Assembly: GCA_028277405.1 (NCBI GenBank)
Contig: JANQGH010000096.1
Location: 1 to 38,160, forward strand
DNA length: 38,160 bases
Origin: Alphaproteobacteria bacterium
GTDB taxonomy: Bacteria; Pseudomonadota; Alphaproteobacteria; DSM-16000; Inquilinaceae
Direction: 5' to 3'
Every line of letters begins with the position of its first letter. Position 1 is the stretch's first letter. The position numbers were made by a program, and so were the translations under genes. Below, in pieces: positions 8,161 to 14,753 of this stretch. The notes beneath the pieces were generated by a model. The model saw nothing but the letters and a program-made list of their open reading frames with translations, did not search any database and was not told the origin of the DNA.

Positions 8161-8886
8161 CTAAACCCTTCTCGCCACGATGCAGACCACCCGCCCGATA
8201 ATAACCAACTCCTCCTCAGCCAGTTCCTGGATCGGGTAGAGGGTGTTGTCGGAGATGACGCGGATCAGGCGGTCGCGGAGGTTTAGGGACAGGCGTTTGA
8301 TCCAGCCGGCATCGCCGATGCGCAAGGCGTAGACGCCCTCGCGGTTGAACGAGCGCTGGGTCAGGTCGACCAGGACCCAGTCGCCGTTCGACAGGGTCTG
8401 TTCCATGCTGTCGCCGTCGACCCGGACCACGGCCAGATAGTCGGGTGCCGCCTGGGTGATCGAGCGCAGCCATTGCGCCTCGAAAAGCTGATAGCCCAGC
8501 GGGTCGGGCTCGGCCTCTAGCAAGCTGCCATGGCCGGCGGAAAGCGCGGCGTCGAAACGGCCGACGCTGGCATACTCGCCCGTGCCGAGTTCGATGATGC
8601 CGGGCGCGTTGACCACCGGCAGGGCGGGGGGCAGGGGGGTGCGTGGCGCGCCCTCGGCCCCTTCCGGACCGTCCTCCAACGTATCGACCTCGCCGACCAG
8701 ATAGCCGACCGGCACGCGCAGCGCCCGGGCGGCGGCTTGGATGGTGCTGAGCTGAGGCGAGGCCCGGCGTTTCAGCGCGTCGCGGATGGCCGTGGCGCTG
8801 AGGCCGGCATCCAGCGACAGCTGCTTCATGGTGATGCCGCGCTGGTCGATCAGGCCCTGCAGGCGGCTGCGAAACATCTCCGACAT
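8161..8886 (-). CDS. S24/LexA-type prophage repressor
   Basis: 241-residue CI-like repressor. Residues 5-60 form an XRE helix-turn-helix (MKQLSLDAGLSATAIRDALKR). A linker rich in Pro and Glu follows, then a peptidase S24 domain. Ser160 in VRVDGDSM and Lys197 in GWIKRLSL match the catalytic dyad of LexA/CI/UmuD proteins. A clear Ala-Gly or Cys-Gly cleavage bond is less certain; SAGHG near residue 117 is a candidate. It is divergent from the GcrA-like gene across a region with three operator-like sites, so it probably represses the early promoter and is relieved by DNA damage through RecA. Confidence 0.9.
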   Translation of the reverse strand: MSEMFRSRLQGLIDQRGITMKQLSLDAGLSATAIRDALKRRASPQLSTIQAAARALRVPVGYLVGEVDTLEDGPEGAEGAPRTPLPPALPVVNAPGIIELGTGEYASVGRFDAALSAGHGSLLEAEPDPLGYQLFEAQWLRSITQAAPDYLAVVRVDGDSMEQTLSNGDWVLVDLTQRSFNREGVYALRIGDAGWIKRLSLNLRDRLIRVISDNTLYPIQELAEEELVIIGRVVCIVARRV

Positions 8887-8927
8887 GGCCGCCCCAGTGT
8901 GCCGCCTTCGGTGCCGGGGCGCCAGAC

Positions 8928-9014
8928 GTCATTTCACCATTTCGCTGCTTGTATCGTGGTGTCATTTGCCCATTGACAGACGGCGAACGCCCATCAATAA
9001 TGGGCAAATGACAC
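8928..9014. promoter_or_regulatory. prophage-type operator region with a strong sigma70-like promoter
   Basis: A perfect 16-base inverted repeat, GTGTCATTTGCCCATT at 8959-8974 and its complement at 8999-9014, brackets a promoter pointing right. The -35 TTGACA is at 8973-8978 and the -10 AATAAT at 8996-9001, with an exact 17-base spacer. A third, imperfect site, GTCATTTCACCATT at 8928-8942, lies nearer the repressor gene. Two arms thus overlap the promoter elements, as expected if the S24 repressor blocks polymerase. The three-site layout resembles lambdoid right operators, though each half-site is not itself palindromic. Confidence 0.75.
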
Positions 9015-9031
9015 TTATCGGAGCGATTCCC

Positions 9032-9298
9032 ATGACCGCCGCCGACATCGCTGAAACCGCCCCTGTGGCCGAACTGTCAGACCGACCAAGGCCAGCCGTG
9101 CCCGATCGCGGTAGGCGCATGGTCGATCTGGCGGCGGGCGATTGCCGTTTCCCCGTCGGCTCTGCGGCGGGGCGCGCGCGGCGCTTTTGTGGCCACCCGG
9201 CCCGGCAAGGCGGCCCCTATTGCGAGGCGCACCATGCGGTCGCCTATCTCGCCCCTCCCGACGAGGATGATGGCCAGGCGGGCGCCGACGCGAAGTAG
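9032..9298 (+). CDS. GcrA C-terminal-like zinc-binding small protein
   Basis: 88-residue protein. Residues 36-73 (GDCRFPVG through PYCEAHHAVAY) match the conserved C-terminal part of GcrA, the alphaproteobacterial sigma70-associated cell-cycle activator. Cys38, Cys53, Cys64 and His67 are candidate metal ligands. The N-terminal helix-turn-helix of about 170-residue GcrA is missing; residues 1-35 are Pro- and charge-rich. GGAG eight bases upstream sets the start, 24 bases downstream of an in-frame ATG that would be nearly leaderless. It is the first gene behind the prophage promoter. It may modulate host RNA polymerase or compete with host GcrA. Confidence 0.7.
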   Translation: MTAADIAETAPVAELSDRPRPAVPDRGRRMVDLAAGDCRFPVGSAAGRARRFCGHPARQGGPYCEAHHAVAYLAPPDEDDGQAGADAK

Positions 9299-9306
9299 GC
9301 CCGGCG

Positions 9307-9747
9307 ATGAGCCCGCGACGCCACGATTTCGCCGGCCAGCGCTTCGGCCTCTTGACGGCGCTGGAGGATGGCCCGCGCTATCGCAACGGCGAGCGGCGTT
9401 ATCGCTGCCAATGCGCCTGCGGGGCGACCGTGCTGGTGCGGGTCTCGCTGTTGAACAAGGGCACGACGCGCAGCTGTGGCGCGTCGGACTGCCGCAAGCA
9501 GGTCGCGCGGCCGCGCAAGCCTGCCTTCCGGCCCCGGCGGCTGACGGCCGTGGAGCGGGAACGGGCGCGGGCCATCGCGGCGCTGACCGCCGCCGGCGGC
9601 TATGGCGGCGAGAACGACGCGCGCAACTGGCGCGATCATCGCGGCCATCGCAAGGCGCGCGCGGGGCGCCAGACCGCCGCCATGCCCATCCCCTTCATCC
9701 GGGCGCCCGTCATCCGAACTCCCTTGAGCAGGACGGGGCGCCTGTGA
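9307..9747 (+). CDS. zinc-ribbon-like phage protein
   Basis: 146-residue basic protein. It opens DFAGQRFGLLTALEDG, then has CQCACGATVLVR (Cys34, Cys36, Cys38) and TRSCGASDC (Cys57, Cys62). This pattern is common at the N-terminus of phage HNH/AP2-type proteins and stand-alone phage zinc-ribbon proteins. No HNH motif follows, and the C-terminal half is Arg/Ala-rich and probably disordered. It starts eight bases after the GcrA-like gene and overlaps the next gene by four bases (GTGA), so it sits in the early operon. A nucleic-acid-binding role is likely; anything more specific is guesswork. Confidence 0.65.
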   Translation: MSPRRHDFAGQRFGLLTALEDGPRYRNGERRYRCQCACGATVLVRVSLLNKGTTRSCGASDCRKQVARPRKPAFRPRRLTAVERERARAIAALTAAGGYGGENDARNWRDHRGHRKARAGRQTAAMPIPFIRAPVIRTPLSRTGRL

Positions 9748-10652
9748 CGGGCCTGCCTTCCATGCCGCTGTTCGTGGACGATTACGAGGCGGCGGCGGTG
9801 CATCTGACCCTGGAAGAGGACGGCGCCTATAACCGCCTCTTGCGGCTGGCCTGGCGGATGCCGGATTGCGCCTTGCCGGACGACCCGGCCTGGATCGCGC
9901 GGCGCCTGCGCATCGATGCGGCGACCTATCGCCGGCTGGTCGCGCCCTTGATCGACGAGTTCTTCAGCCGCGAAGGCGGCCGCATCTTCCAAAAGCGCCA
10001 GGTGCGCGAGTTCCGCTATGTCACCGACCTGGTGGCCAAGCGTCGCGCGGCCGGCAAGCGGGGAGGCGACGCTAAGGCGCGTCGCCGGAAGTCAGAAGTC
10101 AGAAGTCAGAAATCAGAAGACGGGTGTGGCGAAGAGGATGGCCCTGGCATGGCTACGCCGGTGCCAGAGCATGGGGCTGACGATCTGGTGGCACCCAGAC
10201 CTACAGCCACACCCGCACCCACCGGTCCGCCTCTCTTGCGAGAGGCGGGGGACGACCCGCCCGCCGGGACGAAGCGCGCATCGCCGCGCCGGGGCAAGCG
10301 GTTGCCGGAGGACTGGCGGCCATCGACGAAGGATCGCGACTTTGCGGCCAAGGAGGGGCTGGACCATGCCGAGATCGACCGCACCGCCGACCGGTTCCGC
10401 GACTACTGGACCGCTAAGGCGGGGCCGAGCGCCATCAAGCGCGATTGGGCCGCAACCTGGCGCAACTGGGTGCGCGGCGACGCCGACCGACGCGGCGACG
10501 GCGCACGGGATGCCGGCGCTGTCGCGGCAAGACCCCCCAGCCGACAACGCGGCCCGCACCGTGCGCGAGACCGACCGGGCGTTGGCAGCGTTACTGAGGC
10601 GGCGTTTCGGGTTCTGGCCGAAGGTGGAGACGACCCTGATCTATCCGGATAG
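9744..10652 (+). CDS. DUF1376-domain phage replication-associated protein
   Basis: 302-residue protein. Residues 7-100 match the DUF1376 (YdaU-like) domain: PLFVDDYEAAAVHLTLEEDG, AYNRLLRLAW and a basic KRRAAGKRGG end. This domain is typical of prophage replication modules beside helicase loaders. Residues 105-185 are a low-complexity linker containing the heptamer repeats. A second conserved block (LPEDWRPSTKDRDFA, then ATWRNWVRG) matches the usual DUF1376 C-terminus. About 55 further residues overlap the next gene in another frame. The GTG start at 9744 overlaps the previous stop and has AGGACGG upstream; an ATG at 9762 is the alternative. Confidence 0.8.
   Translation: MTGLPSMPLFVDDYEAAAVHLTLEEDGAYNRLLRLAWRMPDCALPDDPAWIARRLRIDAATYRRLVAPLIDEFFSREGGRIFQKRQVREFRYVTDLVAKRRAAGKRGGDAKARRRKSEVRSQKSEDGCGEEDGPGMATPVPEHGADDLVAPRPTATPAPTGPPLLREAGDDPPAGTKRASPRRGKRLPEDWRPSTKDRDFAAKEGLDHAEIDRTADRFRDYWTAKAGPSAIKRDWAATWRNWVRGDADRRGDGARDAGAVAARPPSRQRGPHRARDRPGVGSVTEAAFRVLAEGGDDPDLSG
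10088..10115. repeat. four-copy heptanucleotide tandem repeat
   Basis: GAAGTCA occurs three times in a row, followed by one variant, GAAATCA, inside the linker of the DUF1376 gene. Seven is not a multiple of three, so gain or loss of one unit would shift the frame of the C-terminal half. At present the frame is open. Confidence 0.85.
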
Positions 10653-11103
10653 CAGGGGCGCCTATTGCGCCACGCTGGTCACCGCGCTGTCGCTGAGGGC
10701 CTCACCCGACGCGGATGCAAAGGGGGCGCTGGCGGCGATAGACCGCGCCTCGGCGCCGGCGTGCAGGGCCGAGATCGTCAAGGCGCTGACCCGCCTGCGC
10801 CTGCGCACCAAGGCCAGGCGCGAGACCACCGAGGACATGGCCGCCGCCTTCGCGCTTTATGCCGAGGATCTGGCCGCCTTTCCCGCCGACGCCGTGCACG
10901 AGACCCTGGAGGGCTGGCCGCGCCGCGAGAACGGCATGTGGTGGCCGTCCTGGAACGAGCTCGACACCGTCCTGCGCGCCAAGGCCTCGTTCCGCCGCCG
11001 CGCCCGGGCGGCGCTGGAGGTGTTCATGGCGGAGCGCGCCGATCCCGACCGGCCCCAACCCAGTACGACCGATCCCAACCCGACCGAACAGGAGAGACCA
11101 TGA
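10510..11103 (+). CDS. hypothetical prophage protein
   Basis: 197-residue protein starting MPALSRQDPPADN. Residues 105-160 contain the most family-like block (AFALYAEDLAAFPADAVHE, then WPRRENGMWWPSWNELD). That block resembles small alphaproteobacterial prophage proteins that follow DUF1376 genes and are of unknown function. The start lies 143 bases inside the preceding gene in a different frame. No strong ribosome site is seen, so translational coupling or a later start is possible. It overlaps the next gene by four bases (ATGA). A helper role in replication is inferred from context only. Confidence 0.65.
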   Translation: MPALSRQDPPADNAARTVRETDRALAALLRRRFGFWPKVETTLIYPDSRGAYCATLVTALSLRASPDADAKGALAAIDRASAPACRAEIVKALTRLRLRTKARRETTEDMAAAFALYAEDLAAFPADAVHETLEGWPRRENGMWWPSWNELDTVLRAKASFRRRARAALEVFMAERADPDRPQPSTTDPNPTEQERP

Positions 11104-11609
11104 GCCGCCGCCGCAAATCCGCCGAGCGCTTTCGCATCGAGGCCGATCACGGGCCGGCGGAACGCTATCAGCATGGCGACGTCATCGTGGCCAGCCCGAC
11201 CGAGACCGCCGGCATCGTGGGCAAGCGGGTGATGACCCAGCGCGTGCTCGACCGCTATGCCCAGCGCGACGAGATCGACAGCCGCCAATACGCCGCCGGC
11301 GAGGCGCTGTTCCGCCTCTGGTACGCCGCCGGAAGGGCGCCGAAGGTGACCTTGAACCTGCTCGCCGTCGGCGGTGCGGACGAGAGCGCCGAGGCCCGCA
11401 AGGCCGACGCCTGGGCGGAACTCAACGGCGCCCTGCGCGCCGTCGGCCAGCGCCTGTCGCCCATCCTGGTCCATGTCTGCCTCGCCGACGGCACCGCCAG
11501 CGCCTGGGCGCGCAGGAACGGCCACGATCCGCGCGGGGGGCTGACCGCTCTGAGGCTTGGGCTGGACGCGCTGGGGGACTATCTCAGGCTGCCGGGTGGG
11601 GGGCGGTGA
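11100..11609 (+). CDS. hypothetical prophage protein, DUF6456-like
   Basis: 169-residue protein starting MSRRRKSAERFRIEADHG with GGAGAG just before the ATG. The middle (VLDRYAQRDEIDSRQYAAGE, then LFRLWYAAG) and the end (GLDALGDYLRL) resemble the DUF6456-type helical domain of alphaproteobacterial HTH proteins, where a substrate is expected to be DNA. The N-terminal part lacks a clear helix-turn-helix. It is the last gene of the early operon. The family assignment is tentative. Confidence 0.6.
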   Translation: MSRRRKSAERFRIEADHGPAERYQHGDVIVASPTETAGIVGKRVMTQRVLDRYAQRDEIDSRQYAAGEALFRLWYAAGRAPKVTLNLLAVGGADESAEARKADAWAELNGALRAVGQRLSPILVHVCLADGTASAWARRNGHDPRGGLTALRLGLDALGDYLRLPGGGR

Positions 11610-11812
11610 GGGGGCCGATTGCCCGGACTTAGCCGCTGCCTGCGCAGCAAATCCAATAGGAACACGGCAAACACGGTGACGCCGGCTAGCCCGACAGCGG
11701 CAAGGAGAATGACGAACCGCACGCCATCGTCGCGCACCGGCAGGATCGGCATGGGCTCGACGACGAAACCCCGGTCCACGAGCAGGGAGAGCACGCCACC
11801 CTCTCCCGGCAA
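11579..11812 (-). CDS. possible small single-span membrane protein
   Basis: 77-residue frame with one strongly hydrophobic stretch (about residues 33-55, FVILLAAVGLAGVTVFAVFL) followed by a basic DLLRRQR, giving a predicted single membrane helix with an internal positive C-terminus. It overlaps the end of the previous gene by 31 bases in convergent orientation. No clear ribosome site or homologous family is recognised, so it could be a chance frame. Confidence 0.4.
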   Translation of the reverse strand: MPGEGGVLSLLVDRGFVVEPMPILPVRDDGVRFVILLAAVGLAGVTVFAVFLLDLLRRQRLSPGNRPPHRPPPGSLR

Positions 11813-11819
11813 ATGGCCT

Positions 11820-11933
11820 GATTACGGTGTTGATTACGGTGACAGTTTACTAAATCCCATTTATGTGCCTAAAAGCGATTTAGTAAACTGTCACCGTAAC
11901 TTCCAACTTTAACTTCCGGCCACCGTAACTTCC
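11820..11933. repeat. 22-bp perfect inverted repeat with flanking subrepeats
   Basis: The arms are 11834-11855 and 11878-11899, with a 22-base loop; each arm carries GGTGACAGTTTACTAAAT or its complement. Outside the arms the short motifs recur: GATTACGGTG at 11820 and 11832 on the left, and CACCGTAACTTCC at 11892 and 11921 on the right. The core is AT-rich in a GC-rich region and sits just past the prophage module. It looks like a mobile palindromic element (REP- or MITE-like) or an end structure of one; no transposase lies beside it. Confidence 0.75.
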
Positions 11934-12094
11934 GGCACGACGTGCCCGGCCGCCGACACCCAGATCGCCGCGCCCCCATCTGCTGCCGGTCACGGAAGCG
12001 GTCGCCGGGAACTTCACGGTGCGATCATCGCACTGACATCGCCATGGCAGGTCGGTAGACTGCCTGGCACATCGATCGAACCGGGGGATGACCC

Positions 12095-12613
12095 ATGGCC
12101 TGGAAACCGAGGTTGAGCAACCGCCCTTTCGCGGCGATCCTTGCCGCCACCGTGCTGCCCTTGGGCGTTGCCAGCGCCCAGGATAGCGCCGTGCCCCATT
12201 GTGGCGCCTTCGTCAGCTACCTGGAGCCTCAATCGGTCGAGGTGCTTGATCTTGGCGCCGAGGGGCCGAGCGCCGGCGACCAGCGGCTGATCCACGAGAC
12301 GATCTTCGACGCCGACGGCAATGCCATCGGGACACAGGACGCGCTCGCCACCCTGCTGGCCCGGTCGGATGGCCAGGGGCGCGACCTGTTCTTCGTCACC
12401 TTGCTGGCCTCCTTTGCCGATGGCGAGCTGGCGTCGACGGCGCTGATCCCGTCGCGCGATACGGCCACGCGGCCCGCCGGCCCCACATCCCAGTACAGCC
12501 GCATTGTCACCGGCGGCACCGGCGCCTTTGCCCACGCAACCGGTACCGTTCAGCTGGAGACGCTGGCCGACGGCAGGCGGCAGGCACGCTATGACCTGAC
12601 CTGCCCCGACTGA
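12095..12613 (+). CDS. exported allene-oxide-cyclase-barrel-like protein
   Basis: 172-residue protein with a signal peptide (MAWKPRLSNR, hydrophobic core AAILAATVLPLGV, likely cut after ASA). The mature part has GPSAGDQRLIHETIFDADG and, near the end, IVTGGTGAFAHATGTVQLE. These are the GD-x-x and GGTGxxxxAxG signatures of the allene oxide cyclase/dirigent-like eight-stranded barrel. A Cys at each end (PHCGAF and LTCPD) could form a disulfide. GGGGGA precedes the ATG. It is one of three paralogs in 1.7 kb. The barrel binds hydrophobic ligands in plants; the bacterial role is unknown. Confidence 0.75.
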   Translation: MAWKPRLSNRPFAAILAATVLPLGVASAQDSAVPHCGAFVSYLEPQSVEVLDLGAEGPSAGDQRLIHETIFDADGNAIGTQDALATLLARSDGQGRDLFFVTLLASFADGELASTALIPSRDTATRPAGPTSQYSRIVTGGTGAFAHATGTVQLETLADGRRQARYDLTCPD

Positions 12614-12666
12614 ACTCCCAGCGCGGCGTTGGCGACGCCGATCAGACCCGGCGACGCGCCGGACAG

Positions 12667-13215
12667 CTACGGGCAGTCGAGGTCAAAGATGAAGGTCATG
12701 AGGTTGTCGTCGCCGCGGATGACCTCGACCGTTCCAGTGGCGCCGGCATAGGCGCCGGTCCCGCCGATGATTTCCTGCGGCGGCCTCTGCGCGTTGCTGT
12801 GCCGCGTCGTGGGGTCGTCCACATTCGCGGGATCGCGATTGTCGATCATGGAAAACACGGTCCCGTCCGGAAAGGCCGTGACGGACTCCGATACCGTCTC
12901 CGTGGGTTCGCCGGCGTCGTTGACCTCATGGACGGTCACCGTCCACATCCGGTCGGCAACGACGGTGCCGTCTTGGTCGACCAGGCGACGGTGGCCAATG
13001 CGGCGATCGCCAATGCTTGGGCCGTCGCCATCGAAGTCCACGAAATGGACCTCGCGATCCTCATTGGTGGACAGCAACTCAAGCCGTTCGCACGCCTGGC
13101 CCTGGGCAAGGGCCGACCCCGCTATCAGGACCCCTGATGTCACGGCCCCTGATATCACGGCGAGGGCGAGGGTCGTCGAGAGGGTCAGGGCGGCGGTGCT
13201 TTTGGTGATGGGCAT
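12667..13215 (-). CDS. exported allene-oxide-cyclase-barrel-like protein
   Basis: 182-residue paralog of its neighbours. A long signal peptide ends at about GSALAQ. The mature protein contains DGPSIGDRRIGHRRLVDQDG, matching the GPSxGD motif of the other two, and EIIGGTGAYAGATGTVEVI near the C-terminus. Conserved cysteines flank the barrel (QACERL and DLDCP). TTTGGAG lies about eight bases before the ATG. Convergent with the 12095 gene and codirectional with the 13277 gene, which lies 61 bases upstream. Confidence 0.75.
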   Translation of the reverse strand: MPITKSTAALTLSTTLALAVISGAVTSGVLIAGSALAQGQACERLELLSTNEDREVHFVDFDGDGPSIGDRRIGHRRLVDQDGTVVADRMWTVTVHEVNDAGEPTETVSESVTAFPDGTVFSMIDNRDPANVDDPTTRHSNAQRPPQEIIGGTGAYAGATGTVEVIRGDDNLMTFIFDLDCP

Positions 13216-13276
13216 GGCTGTTCTCCAAAGGGCTGAATTGTCCGGGCTGGCTTCGTCCGCGTGGCGGCACGGCCGC

Positions 13277-13780
13277 TCAGTCGTGGCAGATCAGATTGAA
13301 GGTCACCGCGCGTGATCCGTCCGGATTTTGGACGGATGTTGCCGTCCCGGTCGCGTGGGCAAATTCACCGCTGCCGCCGGTGATCGGCCGCTCGTGCGTG
13401 GCGGCGGTGCCTCGGCTGACGTCGCTGGCGTCTGGCAGGGCTCCCCGCACAACCGAATTGAGCGATCCGTTCGGGAATGTGTGGTGCAAAATGGCCAACA
13501 CCGGGTGGTGTTCGTCGTCCGGCGCGGCCAGCACGGTTGTGATGATGTCGACCTCCCCGACCTGATTTCCCGCTTCGTCAATCAGGTAGCCCAAGGAAAT
13601 GAGCTGATCGCCAGTGCTGGGACCCTCCGCACCATGGTCGACATACTCCCGCCAAGCGTTTTCGTAGGTCAGCATGAACGTGCCGCATTCCGGTCCTTCG
13701 GCATCTTGCGCGATGGCGCTCGCCGAACTGAGTATGGCGGCGGAGGCGATGATCGCTTTGGAACGGGCTGTTAGGCGCAT
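13277..13780 (-). CDS. exported allene-oxide-cyclase-barrel-like protein
   Basis: 167-residue third member of the cluster. The ATG at 13780 has an excellent AAAGGAG site and starts a signal peptide (MRLTARSKAIIASAAILSSASAIAQ). A longer reading by 34 residues lacks these features. The mature part holds GAEGPSTGDQLISLGYLID and PITGGSGEFAHATGT, with Cys near both ends (PECGTF and LICHD). GAEGPSxGDQ is shared almost exactly with the 12095 protein, so these two are the closest pair. Function is unknown beyond the barrel fold. Confidence 0.75.
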   Translation of the reverse strand: MRLTARSKAIIASAAILSSASAIAQDAEGPECGTFMLTYENAWREYVDHGAEGPSTGDQLISLGYLIDEAGNQVGEVDIITTVLAAPDDEHHPVLAILHHTFPNGSLNSVVRGALPDASDVSRGTAATHERPITGGSGEFAHATGTATSVQNPDGSRAVTFNLICHD

Positions 13781-14154
13781 CGATTTGGCTCCTTTCTGGC
13801 CGTCGATGGGCAGGGAGCTTACACAGGCTGCCGTTGGACAAACAACGGTGACGGCGGTTTGACGGTGAGCCAACCGCGCCAATCACCGCCGCGCATCAAG
13901 CTTGTCTCGGCGCCAGATCGCCCGACGACACCGTTTCGGCCAGGATGCTCAGCACGGCGATCGCCTGGTTTTTTGGGGGGCCCGATCCAACGAAGCGGTT
14001 CGCCGCCTCGCCCATTCCTCCGACGGCCGTGGAGGGTTGACGCGTCGCCAGCGCGGGCGGTTCCGGGCCTGTGAACGACCGGTCAATCGGTGCTCGCCAA
14101 CCCCGGCGCCGTCGTGGCACGGTGCTTCGATCAAAACGCGAAAGGCGGATTTCG
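13781..14154. other. intergenic region between divergent exported-protein genes
   Basis: This 374-base stretch separates the start of the 13277-13780 gene from that at 14155. It must hold both promoters, but no convincing -35/-10 pair is visible. A T6G6 run lies near 13970. Long frames here have no ribosome site or family resemblance, and I see no gene. Confidence 0.5.
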
Positions 14155-14634
14155 ATGGCTCGAGAGACACACGGATCAAGCGGCCTCGCCGCGATCGCCG
14201 CAATCGCCCTTGCGGCGTCAGCCGGCTTCTTGTCCGACCCCGCCGCCGCGCAAGACCAGGGCACAAATCTGGTTGGGACCTGGGCCATGACGGAGATCAA
14301 CGGCCGAGGCTGGAATGGCGAGCGGCATACGACCGACACGATCGACAGCCTCATGCTTGAGATCTCCGAGCATGACGGGGCGATATTCGCCGGAACCTAT
14401 AGCTGGCAACTCGCCACGGACGCGCTTGCCATGGATGCCGGGCAGGGCATCACGACGGAGGCCGAGGAAGTGGTGTTGGGCGTCCTCGATTTCGACGGCA
14501 CCTACATCATGGTCGACCACCCCGACACCTCCGTCATCCGGATTAGAATCGTCGATGACGACACGCTTGAGATGGTGGGCTACGAGGCCGGCCCCCATGC
14601 GGTGGTGTCGCGCATGACGTTCGAACGGCAGTAG
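14155..14634 (+). CDS. exported protein of unknown function
   Basis: 159-residue protein with a signal peptide (LAAIAAIALAASAGFLSDPA, likely cut after AAA before QDQ). AAAGGCGG eight bases upstream supports the ATG at 14155. The mature domain starts NLVGTWAMTEINGRGWNG and continues with alternating strands, such as GTYSWQL, VLGVLDFDGTYIMV and VIRIRIVDD. It resembles a small lipocalin-like or META-like beta barrel in layout, but I recognise no specific family. It is not clearly a paralog of the barrel proteins beside it. Likely periplasmic. Confidence 0.7.
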   Translation: MARETHGSSGLAAIAAIALAASAGFLSDPAAAQDQGTNLVGTWAMTEINGRGWNGERHTTDTIDSLMLEISEHDGAIFAGTYSWQLATDALAMDAGQGITTEAEEVVLGVLDFDGTYIMVDHPDTSVIRIRIVDDDTLEMVGYEAGPHAVVSRMTFERQ

Positions 14635-14664
14635 CCCGGCCTTTGTACTTCGCGCCGGCCTGAA

Positions 14665-14694
14665 GGCGGCCAGACCCGCCGACGCCTGGCCGCC
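14665..14694. terminator. possible bidirectional terminator hairpin
   Basis: GGCGGCCAG (14665-14673) pairs perfectly with CTGGCCGCC (14686-14694) around a 12-base loop, between two convergent genes. No T-run follows on either strand, so rho-independent termination is uncertain. Confidence 0.35.
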
Positions 14695-14753
14695 CCCAGG
14701 CGGGCGCGGTGGAGAGCTTGGGGCAGGGCGCGCGCTGGGAGGCTGGCACGGCG

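Noticed and set aside
7866..8886. Complete HigBA toxin-antitoxin system
   Set aside because: HigA is clear, but the gene before it is a phage-type S24 repressor and no toxin-like frame is present.
10088..10115. CRISPR-like array
   Set aside because: The seven-base units are directly adjacent with no spacers; this is a simple tandem repeat.
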